Positions 1 to 9,563 of a stretch of 64,000 nt of DNA are shown piece after piece. Both the position numbers and the translations under genes were made by a program. The stretch's first letter is position 1; each line of letters opens with the position of its first letter. This stretch comes from Dipylidium caninum (lineage: Eukaryota > Platyhelminthes > Cestoda > Cyclophyllidea > Dipylidiidae), in the NCBI GenBank assembly GCA_017562135.1, contig QEYB01001312.1:930001-994000 (forward strand). The letters run 5' to 3'. The notes under the pieces are model-generated. The model was not told the DNA's origin, searched no databases, and saw only the letters and a program-made list of their open reading frames with translations.

Positions 1-313
1 CGCTAAGAGAGCAGAAAATACGCTCTTCTCTTCCGCTAACACGGCGCAGAGGTGCGGTAGGCATTCATAAAGACTTAAAGGAGTGGTCAGTGATGCAGTT
101 TTCTGAAAAGTCAGAGGCATAAAATACTCAGCGGTTCAGCGATATGCAAAGGTCTGTGTACCTGCAACGTTAAATAAATGGGTAGTAAAATTGAAATGGA
201 CAAAAAACAGTCAATGGAAGTGGAGAGATAATGCCCAAGAATTTTGAGCTGAGAGAGACTAAATATTACATTTGCTCGAATACGGACAAGAGGTGTATAC
301 TAAAAGCACAAAC

Positions 314-534
314 CGTGAAGTGAGCCGAAGCCGATTTAGCATGGCCCCATACGGAAAGATTGCAAGGTTTGTCAAGGACTATGAAGTGCCGGCCAAAGGC
401 AACGATTCGGGAGGCTAGAAAGCGGGCGAGGGCCACTGGATCCCGAGTAAATTCACCACTGAGAACCCCCGTGGCATATTCATCGGTGAAGTCCACTGTC
501 GTTTTCTGCTTCAGTCCTGCCTCTCCTGCTACCA
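314..534 (-). CDS. Probable exon of an RluA/RPUSD-like RNA pseudouridine synthase (partial)
   Basis: An open stretch on the minus strand, bounded by an acceptor AG at 535-536 and a donor GTTTGT at 308-313, reads like the N-terminal side of an RluA-family pseudouridine synthase. The recognisable part is the block IVLDKPCNLSVWGHAKS, which resembles the family's 'vlnKPxGlpVhG' element just ahead of the catalytic region. Mitochondrial RPUSD3 and RPUSD4 have a similar block. About 45 residues of ordinary globular sequence precede it. The catalytic HRLD-type motif is not in this exon; it would lie to the left, and no convincing continuation was found before base 1. The gene therefore probably runs off the window. 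The family assignment rests on one short motif and is tentative. It could also be a chance open frame. Confidence 0.42.
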
Positions 535-2640
535 CTGTCTTCGGTTGTGTAGAAAAATGAGGTACCGCAAAGCAACGGCCTAAGCTAAATTTGGTCTAAG
601 GGTGTATAGCGGTTAGCTTAAAGAGACAAAAACAAAAATCTCGTACTTAAAGCATTTAGAGCAATCTAAAAGAAAGCACCAAGTGGAGAAGATGCAACCA
701 CTAATATTTTCACTTTAATAGGCTACTCTCCAGTACTCACATAGTATAAAAATATACTCGCATCAGTCATGATTATCTAAACGCTTGGACAAATTTGATA
801 GCAATAATGAAAAAGCTCCAAATTTCTTTACTCTCGATACAAATGACTGCTTTGGAGGCGTGACTCGAAACGTGGCTAGTGATCTAAGAAAAAGATAACA
901 GATAAAGAATCAACTATCTTCTAATCGGATAAATAGGAACGGCATCCACAATAGATCCTCAAATCAAGGAAAAATGAACACACAGACAATGATAGATTAG
1001 ATATGACTTATTTATAAGAGCTGCTTCGTCACACTTTGGCCAATATAAAGAACATAGTGTCGGTTTGTCTATGAAAAATTACCTTCACAAAAAAGGTATT
1101 ACTACCGGGATTCACCAACAAGCTCCAAAATGCAAGAGTCGGATTAGTATAAGATAAATCCATAAAGATGATCATGAATGCAAAGTAGCGTATTTTAGAA
1201 AGCGGGTTCGAAAGCCTACCTTGCAAAGTAAGTAGTTAACCGATCGCATGTTCGATCTGCGAGGGAAGCTGCAGATAATCGGCCACAGAGGCCCTAAAAC
1301 GAGGCGAATATTGAAATCTGAAGCACCAGAATGACAATCGCAAAATGTGAAGTACTATACAAGCAGTTAAGATGACCGCATGGGAACAAAAAGAAGACTA
1401 TAATCGAAAAAGCACACCATTCTACAATGCACGCAAATAATTCCCTTAGAACCTGAGCCTGTATAAGACAAGACCTGTGTACCGGTCGAAGTTAAAAGCC
1501 GTAAGGGCACCCCGAAGCCACGCCGCGAGCCACCAACAAAATAGTGCGGATTATACGTAGAATTTAAACAACGGGCCTTTGTAGAGCCTTATGCAAGCTA
1601 AAGGCTAGTATCGACCCTAATTAAACTAAATCTTGACATGTTAATTAAAATTTTGTTAAAATCATAAGAAAACAGTGGGGCTTCTTGTGGGTTGTTTCAA
1701 CCCAAGACTAACCCGCGTGACCATCCTCCAACACTGAACAAAGCTCTAAATTTTTTCCCAATGATAAAGGTGTTTGCTTGGTTGTTAACTAACACTACAA
1801 TATGGGGACAATCTTAACTACATTACGTCTCCTAAGTGTCAATTTTTTTCCAAGTACCTTCGCACGAAACTGGGTGGCTGCATGGTCATAATTGCTTGAT
1901 AGGCAACAAAAATTACCATATCAGCATAGCTTCATGCGATACCAAAAGACAACGCTGCGAGTGAAGGGTTTGAAATAGGATTTGAAGCACTACGTACCAA
2001 CCTATTTGGAACATCGTATGGTATATTTGACAGAATAATGTCCCATTCTCATGGCAGTTGTGCTATCAGTCAACATACCAAATACTAACACCAGTCTTTT
2101 ATCTCCGCTCGCATGTTGACAAGGCGAAGTAAATACGTGATGGACATTAAATTAACTTCTCTTAAAGGATTATTTAAGGGATGTTGACTGTCCAGTGAAT
2201 TTTAGTAATTATTATGCCCGGAATAGAAAATGACGCCGTCGCTGTAGACGACGAAGTGGCAACGCATTCTCAAACAGTCCGCTACTCAATAGTTTTGACA
2301 TCGAACTGAATAACCCCCCGCCCCTCCCCGGTGACAATTGGTAGCGAGGAGCAAAGATCAGCTGTTCCAAGTTAATGACTAGGACTCCCTTCAACCAACT
2401 GCAAGCATCCATATAGCCTACTTTAACAGACATCGGATTTGGTCGGAATTTAGAAAGAAAAATCGGGGGGTATGCGTAATGACTTCCACGGTCTTGGGTT
2501 TCATTAGGTGAAAAACGCAGAGTGGAGGCAGTTCACGCAGCCATCGCAGATGAGCTGGGCCGGTGCTGATTTCCAAGTGGGTCTGAGTAGAAGGGTGTCG
2601 CTGGACAGATCGCACTGCCGCATTAGCGTCTGCACGCACA
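535..2640. other. No recognisable gene
   Basis: Only short, stop-rich frames are visible on both strands. The plus strand is A-rich, the same sign of skew seen in the introns of the minus-strand genes, so part of this could be the 5' intron or flank of the minus-strand gene at 314-534. No tRNA, rRNA or transposon protein was recognised. Confidence 0.5.
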
Positions 2641-2652
2641 CGCCTTGCCGGA

Positions 2653-2683
2653 CCAATGGGAGGACGGGCCAAGGCTATTTAAG
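2653..2683 (+). promoter_or_regulatory. CCAAT and TATA elements ahead of the signal-peptide exon
   Basis: A CCAAT pentamer at 2653-2657 and a TATA-like CTATTTAAG at 2675-2683 lie 53-83 bases upstream of the ATG at 2736. If transcription starts 25-30 bases past the TATA element, the 5' leader would be only about 25-30 bases. The pairing of these elements with a start codon and a signal peptide is the main support. The CCAAT box is closer to the TATA box than usual. Confidence 0.45.
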
Positions 2684-2735
2684 CTGCTCCTCAAGCTGTG
2701 CGGTCTGGTAACAAACATCTCAAATCAAACGGACA

Positions 2736-2882
2736 ATGTTTGCCCTCGCACTCGCTTTTGGCCTCCTCATCAGCCACCTCGCAACTGCAACAGCAGTCGT
2801 AGTTCCAGCCGGCCTCCGCTCCTCCGTCCCCGTCGAAGAAAGGGACGCCACCATTGCAGCCTTGGAACCGTTGGAATCCCTG
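2736..2882 (+). CDS. First exon of an unidentified secreted protein or peptide precursor
   Basis: The ATG at 2736 opens a 49-codon frame ending exactly at a GTAAGA donor (2883-2888), phase 0. It encodes a textbook signal peptide: a short start, a hydrophobic core (FALALAFGLLISHLATA) and an Ala-rich cleavage site giving TATA|VVVP near residue 20. A short, mildly acidic pro-region follows (EERDATIAALEPLESL). Upstream CCAAT/TATA elements fit a real gene start. I do not recognise the family. A possible second exon in phase 0 lies at 3082-3165, but its acceptor is weak. No dibasic-flanked amidated peptide is visible in this exon. Secretion is predicted; the function is unknown. Confidence 0.5.
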
Positions 2883-3081
2883 GTAAGATGCTCTGCACTT
2901 GCATAGTTCTACTCACTTTTGCCTTTTCGTTATGAACGTAAAGTCTGCCCAGGTAAAATTTGAAGTACCTTCAGTAGTCATCTGAGCTGCAGCTCCTCAT
3001 TACATGACGTGATGAAAGAGAATGAAGTCCCCTTTCGCTGGTAGAGGATGGGCAACAAAAGGAAAACAGTGCTATGGCCAG

Positions 3082-3165
3082 GCCGGTATTGGAATGTTCC
3101 GAGTGGCTTTACGAGATTTGGTTGCCGACTACGAGGCCCTATGCAAGCCTCTCGGGCAGTCGAAG
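3082..3165 (+). CDS. Possible second exon of the secreted-protein gene
   Basis: A 28-codon block begins after an AG at 3080-3081 and stops at a GTTAAG donor (3166). It continues the frame of the exon at 2736-2882 and encodes a helical-looking segment (RVALRDLVADYEALCKPL). The acceptor lacks a good pyrimidine tract. Reading through the donor would run into a dispersed repeat at about 3190, which argues for splicing here. The link to the first exon is inferred only from phase and proximity. Confidence 0.28.
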
Positions 3166-3189
3166 GTTAAGCGCCCTCCTCCCACAAAG

Positions 3190-3470
3190 CAGAAGTCTAC
3201 CTCTGCGGTAGACTTCCCAACTCTGTCCTCTAGATGGAGTTTACCTCCCACGAGAACTTGTTCCATTGACAAAGTTATTCCAATGTCGCTCTGCACGAAG
3301 GACTATATTTCATATTTGCCATCCTGCCCCCTCGGTGGGAAATTTGGAGGACATGTGAGTGAGTGGCGAGGTACCCGAGGGGACGGTGGTGGGCCCACGA
3401 CCGCAGTTGGGGCTTCTGCTTAAGTGCTGCACGAAGGATGGGGAAGCAGAGAATGCGCTGCACGGCGATG
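3190..3470. repeat. Dispersed repeat, copy A
   Basis: This stretch aligns by eye with 5177-5500 in the same orientation, with substitutions and small gaps. The best-conserved core is the 'GTGGGAAATTTGGAGGA' region (around 3341) and the following 'CGAGGTAcCCGAGGgGACGGTGGTGG' type sequence. It contains a perfect hairpin at 3192-3216. No coding capacity is apparent; the long plus frame across it is probably fortuitous. It may be a fragment of a non-autonomous element. Confidence 0.55.
3192..3216. repeat. Perfect inverted repeat (10-bp arms, 5-nt loop)
   Basis: GAAGTCTACC at 3192-3201 is followed by TCTGC and then the exact reverse complement GGTAGACTTC at 3207-3216. It lies at the start of dispersed repeat copy A. 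The corresponding place in copy B (about 5180-5204) keeps the left arm only partly. Confidence 0.7.
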
Positions 3471-3813
3471 CGGCCTCCTTTTAGGAAGTGTATCAACCCT
3501 TAACAACATTTCAAGCGTCTTTATCAAATGCCAACCACCACTTAATCCATACTCGAATGCCTCGGCTAGCTGTTGAATCTATTCAGCTCCTCTTGCGGGA
3601 AAAACGATCAGCCGAGTAATCGGGAAAACCTGCTATTCTCGTCCACGCAGACGAGATGATTCTACGAGAGACAGCTCAAAGCAATAATCAGGCGTTTTAT
3701 ATCGAACGAGCCAAATCGTCTACTCGGGCGGCCAGAGTTCAGCGTAGGCACCTGTTCTGCCCGTTTTTACCACGTCCTTGCGTGATAAAATAGTAGTCGA
3801 AGAGGCTCGAAAT

Positions 3814-4074
3814 CTAAAAAAGGAGGGGATAGATGAAACTCCCCTCCACCTGTCCAGTCGACCGGTTCTCTGTGTTCACCTCGAAGTAGCGGGAGGAAGG
3901 GCGCGATCCCACGTCTTCAAGTTGGCATAAAGCTGGCGGTGGCCCGCAGGTGGACCATCCCGTGCGATCGAGAAGTCGCATTGCGTTTCGAGGTTTCGCA
4001 CTAACCGAGTCGGTTAAGCTGACGGCCCTCATTATGTCGCACATGCATTCTCCAATTCCGAATGCAACCTCCAA
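3814..4074 (-). other. Uninterrupted minus-strand frame, probably repeat-derived
   Basis: An 86-codon open frame lies in a GC-richer patch. The predicted sequence has no domain I recognise, and there are no convincing splice sites in frame at its edges. Its composition is like the repeat-bearing flanks rather than like the exons of the real genes nearby. It is recorded only as an open frame. Confidence 0.15.
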
Positions 4075-5176
4075 GGTTATTTAAGGAAGCAGAGCACGAG
4101 AATTCTACAGTAACGAGTGATGAACAGCCTCATGACGGAAATGATGAGGACGAGAAAGGTCAACTTGACTTACGTCCACTCACAGTTTCACAGATTATTT
4201 TGCTAGAAGTCCACAGAGGTGCAATTGGGTCTGCGTCTTGACTGGCATTTTTGAGAAAAGAAAGTTTCGATGAAGACATGGACACTGATTTCCTCGTGAG
4301 CCAGTCAGCCATCACAGACACGTCCTCAGCAGGCGTGCTGTTAGCTGACGGAGGACCTAAACACCCCTAACTGCCTTAAGGCTGGAACTGAGCCAAGCTG
4401 TTCGCAAAAGGTGGCGCCGCACGGTTAAGGGCTGATAATGGCATTCCATTCTTTCAGGAGTCGGAGTTGTATTACCTTCGACAATTGCAGGACTTGCGCA
4501 ACCGAATGAACTCTCGCCGCGTCTCGAAGCGTTTCTTCTGCAATCCCTACGGATGCATCTGACCAATGGACAGGATTTCGATGTGCGACGGTGATAAATA
4601 AACCCTCTTCTACCTGCAACCAACTGACATTTTTTTCCTGTGCTCCATATCCGAGATGCGTTAATCCTCATAAATGGCATCTTACGTCTCGTCTTTACGC
4701 TAGTCTTTTTGATGTCCGCTGTGGATGTGGAGGGAAGGGCGCCCTCCATTCCACCGTCCTACCTGGGGCGATTTCCCCGAGTCAGCTCGGATTTTCTCTG
4801 GGGGGAGTAAAAGCATGTGTCCGCGAGTGTCATTTTTACTTCTCCACCAGGGTCAAATGAATGTGTGCTAAACTTTTCAGTAAACTAAAATCTCTAAGGG
4901 CATTATAATGCGACCGGGAGTTAGGTTTTGGGCCAAATTCTAGAAAATGGAGTAACCTGGTAGCAAAAAGAGCTTATTGCCACATAACTTAATTTTCTGA
5001 ATGCGGGATTAATCGTCATCTGATAGTGCGGAGTTGATGCTAAATGACTTCACAGTCGACGAGTGAGAAAAAGCATGGATGGGGGCTTTAAGACGACAGA
5101 AGGACTTAGGCGGGATTCAAAAAACATCATTCTTCTCGGAGGGATTCAGTATGCATTCGACCATACAGGCAGGGAC

Positions 5177-5500
5177 AGAAGTCCACTTCCTAAGTAGACG
5201 TCGCATCTCTTTCCCCGAGGTGAAGTGTCATCCTCATTAAAATATGATCCGTTGCCAACGTTATTACAGAGTGGTTATGCATGAAAGACCAAATTTCCCA
5301 TGGCAGTCATCCTCCTGTCCACCAGGTGGGAAATTCGGAGGATGTGTGAATGTTTAGCGAGGTAGTCGAGGTGACGGTGGTGGACACATCGTTAGTCTTG
5401 CCATGGCGGCGGTGAGTGTTCAATCCTGACAGAAGCTGGGGCGCAGTCGAGGCCTCCCCGCGGCTGCTGCGCGAACGACAGGCACGGGGGAGAATGCGCA
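5177..5500. repeat. Dispersed repeat, copy B
   Basis: Diverged same-strand copy of 3190-3470. The shared blocks include 'GGTGGGAAATTCGGAGGA' (about 5325), the following 'GTAGTCGAGGTGACGGTGGTGG', and a later 'GGGGAGAATGCGC' against 'GGGAAGCAGAGAATGCGC' in copy A. The two copies are about 2 kb apart. Element boundaries and any target-site duplication could not be defined by eye. Confidence 0.5.
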
Positions 5501-6701
5501 CCAAACCGACTCTACGCGACACGTGCGGAAGTGGCGTTCGCAAACAGACTGAGGCGAAACGCCACACTGGTACGGAAGTCCGAGTGATGTGGTGATCGCC
5601 TATTTGCCCAATTTACGATGAACAAAGGCGATCTCTGAGACCACCGCGGGAGGCCCCTTGAGAGCCCGACACGACAGCGGTTTCCCGTCAGACGCGTCGT
5701 ATCATCTCCCTTGCCGTCGATTATTTCGCTTTCTCGAACGTTCACTCGGTTTAGACTATGAAACGTCCTTATCGTCGTTGTTCCGCGAATTCCTGTGCCC
5801 GCGGACTATCGACAGACTGTTAGTAATCTTGGGCTCTTCCTTCTTGAATTCAGCTTACAAATCCTCGTCATCGACTTATAGAGACCCGGTCGTCTCTGGA
5901 GACTGCATGAAGAAAAACAGTGAGAAGGGGGCCATCGCTAAGGTGCGAGGGAACCGCCGACACATCTAGGAGACAGCAGGCTAACTCGCCTAATCATACA
6001 CCTGCACTGTAAGGTTCTAAGAAACTCTAATCAGACATCAAAGGTATGCAAAACGGCTGAAGTCGATAAACCAACAAAAGATGAGACGTCAAAAACAAAC
6101 TACGGAGTGACAAATCAGAGACGAAAGAAATAGGCCTAACTAATGTGGGATTACACAGAAACCCACCATTTTAACTACTAGAGGAACGAAATGAAGTTTT
6201 TAAAACTATTATTAACACACAACGACTACTTGAACTTAACTTTTGTCAAGAAGCAAAAAGAACATACCCTACATTGAGATTTTTGGGTACCCGGTGTAAA
6301 GTTTATGGTCCGCAATTAGAAAAGCTCGAAGTGTGAGCGAAGAAATCCTCCACCCCGTTTACCGATGTTGCGACTTCATGTAGAAGGACGCAAAGCGATC
6401 AGATGAGAACTAATAAGTGTCGACGAAACTGGAGACCCTCAAGTTAGCAGAAAGTGGAGAAATCACCTGAAGGCTTGGGAACCCCTTCCTTTCCCCCTCC
6501 TCCCCATTGAACTCACGGCAGGAAAAAGTGAATGATATATTTGAATCTACCAATCAGCTCAAAGCAAATCAGATAAAAGTTAAACGCAAAACCGATGGAA
6601 GGCAGAATAGTGGTTCTGCACAGAAATCAAGACCGCTAGATGCCGGGTGAGACTTCTATGACAGAATAAGGATGACGGCAAAAGAAGAAAAAGTGAATCA
6701 G
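5501..6701. other. Intergenic or 3'-flanking DNA of PHKB; no gene seen
   Basis: No convincing coding sequence. From about 5.98 kb the plus strand becomes A-rich, as in the PHKB introns, which fits 3' untranslated or read-through sequence of the minus-strand gene ending at 6702. No canonical AATAAA was found on the minus strand here, so the poly(A) site is not located. Confidence 0.45.
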
Positions 6702-9563
6702 TTAGGAGACACAACAGGCCTCCTTGTTGACATCACTCAAATTAATGGTTCCGTGGAGAAGGAGGGCGATAGAAGCCTTAGCGAGGAACGACGTGGTTCC
6801 CAGTCTGATGTTGGCCGGTGTGGAGACGAAACGGGCGTAGGCCTCCCAGTTGTCTGTCACCGCCACGTTCTCCGGCCACGAAGCTCGTCGTCGAGAACAC
6901 TGATAATCCCGCGACTCCTCACTAATGAGAAGGCAGGAATGGCGGTTTAGTAAGATAAAGATTGTAATAGAGGAGACAAAGATTTCTTTTCGGCACTTAA
7001 ATCAAGCAGTAGCAACAACAGCATAGCATGATTAGGCAAAAGGGGAGGAAAGTGAGCCAACTTGATTCCGGGATGAATCAATTTGTGACGAGATTTGGCG
7101 ATAAAAGATTCCGACTGGCAACCAATGATGGTACTAATGATTGCGAGTAAGAAATGGCGTTACAAGAATAGAAGAGACGAAATCAAGCGAAGAAGGAACT
7201 CAGCCACTGGAACTGGCATCTATGGACCAAAATAGTGACAGGAGATATCAAAGACTAGCGCAAAAGACTGAGTGAAGCTTTTTACTCGTGACGCTGATGT
7301 GTAACCCCTAAAAAGAATGTCCTCTGTTGAAAATCGTTGATAAAACGAGATAAGGGTAGAGCAAAATTAACTCCATCAAATGAGTGTTTATAACGTCTGA
7401 TGAGAAGTTTTCCGTGAAAATGCGATCATTCCTCTGCAGTAGCTTGGAGATGACTCGACGAAGTTATGACTTACGGTGATTGCCCTTAGCAGGGCACAGA
7501 GCAGGAGTCTCGAGGGTTCGGATTTATACCATCACTTTGAAGTGTCATTCCTACTGCCCCTTGATTACTGGTGCACGAGTCGGTGTGATTGCAATCGGTT
7601 GCAATTCCGCAGTGGACTCACTGAAACGCCCGCTTTTCGGCTTCGTAAACCACTGAAAAATGATTCTTCTAGAGTATCTCCTAAGACCGGACTGAAAGCG
7701 CAGATCGACGGGCACAAGACAAAGTGGACTGTCCTCCTTCGGCTAAACGACAAGGCCTGTATTAACTTTAACTTCAAGATGGCCCTTCTTCTACTCGTGT
7801 AGCACGAGGGACAACGACCCACCACTCAACAAGACAGAAAGGTGGGAAAAATACTTCGGAACTGCGTGAGTGAAGTGGTGGAGGCGAAGTCCTACGTGTG
7901 TTTGAGGCGTGTCATAAGTGGCTTTCAACAGCATCTGTAGAGAATTTGGCCCCATGTCCAAGTAATTAGTCGCTGACGAAGGCGACCGTGTGTTGACACA
8001 GGAAGATGGAGGCCGCAATACGCACCCGAGCGGTAAAAGGGTTATGTAATAACAGGGAATTGGGGCCGTAATCACCGACATAAAGCATATTTAAAGATAT
8101 AGGGGACAGGGATTGAATTCCATCACGTGGGAAAGGCGTGCATCAGGCAGAGCAGGAAAGAGGCGTAGGGGAATCAGCCTCGAAAAAATTGCAGACAAAG
8201 TAAAAACTGACGGATCTCGAAGGAACTGTAATGAACCTGAAGATGTCAGCGGTTTTTGTCTTGATGCACAGTATTTGTTTGGTGACACTGTTCTCGGAAA
8301 AGTGGCATGTTGTTAACGACTGTAGATGTGGTGCCAAATTAACAGATGTTTATCAAGTGAATGAGTATTAAAAGTGATGGGATTCTACCACAGTTGACAA
8401 CTTGAAGCAAGCTTTTCATCGTGCACGTCAATCTCCGACTAATAAACAAAATTAAAACCAAAATATGAGGATTTTAATATCAAAGTTATTGTAAAAAGTT
8501 GGATTTGTCAGATCGGAACAAACAGACGGCAAACAGGAGGCACATAAACGGCAAATGCGGCACAGAAAGGGGAGAAGGGAGAGGGGAGCGCGGAAACGTA
8601 AAAAAGCTAGTTGCAGCGAAAAGACAGATCGGCAAAGAAGGAGGTGGGAGGAAAGTGGGGGGGGGGGGAGAGAAGGGCAGCTTGCCAGACACATTTACGC
8701 ACCCCTTTCGCCGATCGCCCTCCTCGGTGCTGCTAAATCGAGCAGATGAGGTGGATGGAACACTTTTGAGCAGATGACGGAGTCAATTTAAAATGGATTG
8801 TCAATTGCAAGCTCAAAATAATTCCAACTTCTGTGTGGATAATCCAATCACCTCATGGTGCTACTGTATCACCTACTTCAAATGCGTAAAACGCTCGAAG
8901 CGCACAAAAGGCTGATGACATAACGGCGCGGCAGGAGTCATCTAATCGCAACGACATGGTGCACCAAGTCAAAAATTGGCATATCCAAGCATCGGTCAAT
9001 TCAGACCGTCGACAGTGACGGTGGCAATTGGGGCTATTCATCAATCCGAGGCAATTAAACGTCGGAATAGGAGGTTCACTTTGTCGACGGGTAATACATA
9101 CGAGCAACTCCGGCGAAGATTCCCTCAAGGTAGTCCTCTCCCCAAACTTCTTGACAGAAGCGGTATGGTCGACGGCGACATTCGAGTCAATGATTTGTAA
9201 ATAGGACTTTGTCAAAAGATTGTTTAGCAGACCAACGCAAAACGCGTTAAATTTACTTTGCTCATGAAAAAAAGATTAATTCCCTATCTAGAGAAGGAAA
9301 AAAAAGGTGTGGATAGGATGCATAACTTACGGGCAAATATGGTGGACGGTGGCAAAGTCCTTGATGGCGTTCTGGATAACCAGGCGAAAGTCGACAACTT
9401 CAGTGAAGGAGAGCTCTTGATTGCGCTCCAGGATGACTGCGATCACCATAACCGTCTCAACGAAGAGGGCGCGGTACGCGGGATCCGTGATGTTGCGGAG
9501 GAGGCGTTCCACCTCCACCACCAAGTTCAAGTCATGTGGCGTCATGTCCATCAGGGTGGGGTT
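6702..9563 (-). CDS. PHKB: PHKB exons 19-20: C-terminus with CaaX motif
   Basis: Exon 19 (9563-9331) opens [17 protein letters not shown] and includes [16 protein letters not shown] and [11 protein letters not shown], close to the family's 'MVVSIVLERNPELEF'. Exon 20 (6921-6702) has a strong pyrimidine-rich acceptor and codes about 25 lineage-specific residues. Then come [19 protein letters not shown] and a final [10 protein letters not shown] before TAA at 6702-6704. The CCVS ending fits a CaaX prenylation signal, with Ser last as for farnesylation. The intron between the exons is 2.4 kb. Confidence 0.9.

Noticed and set aside
1203..1235. CCTACCTTGCAAAGTAAG, resembling part of a flatworm spliced-leader RNA with its donor
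   Set aside because: The match is short, lacks the terminal ATG and has no visible Sm site or flanking snRNA structure.
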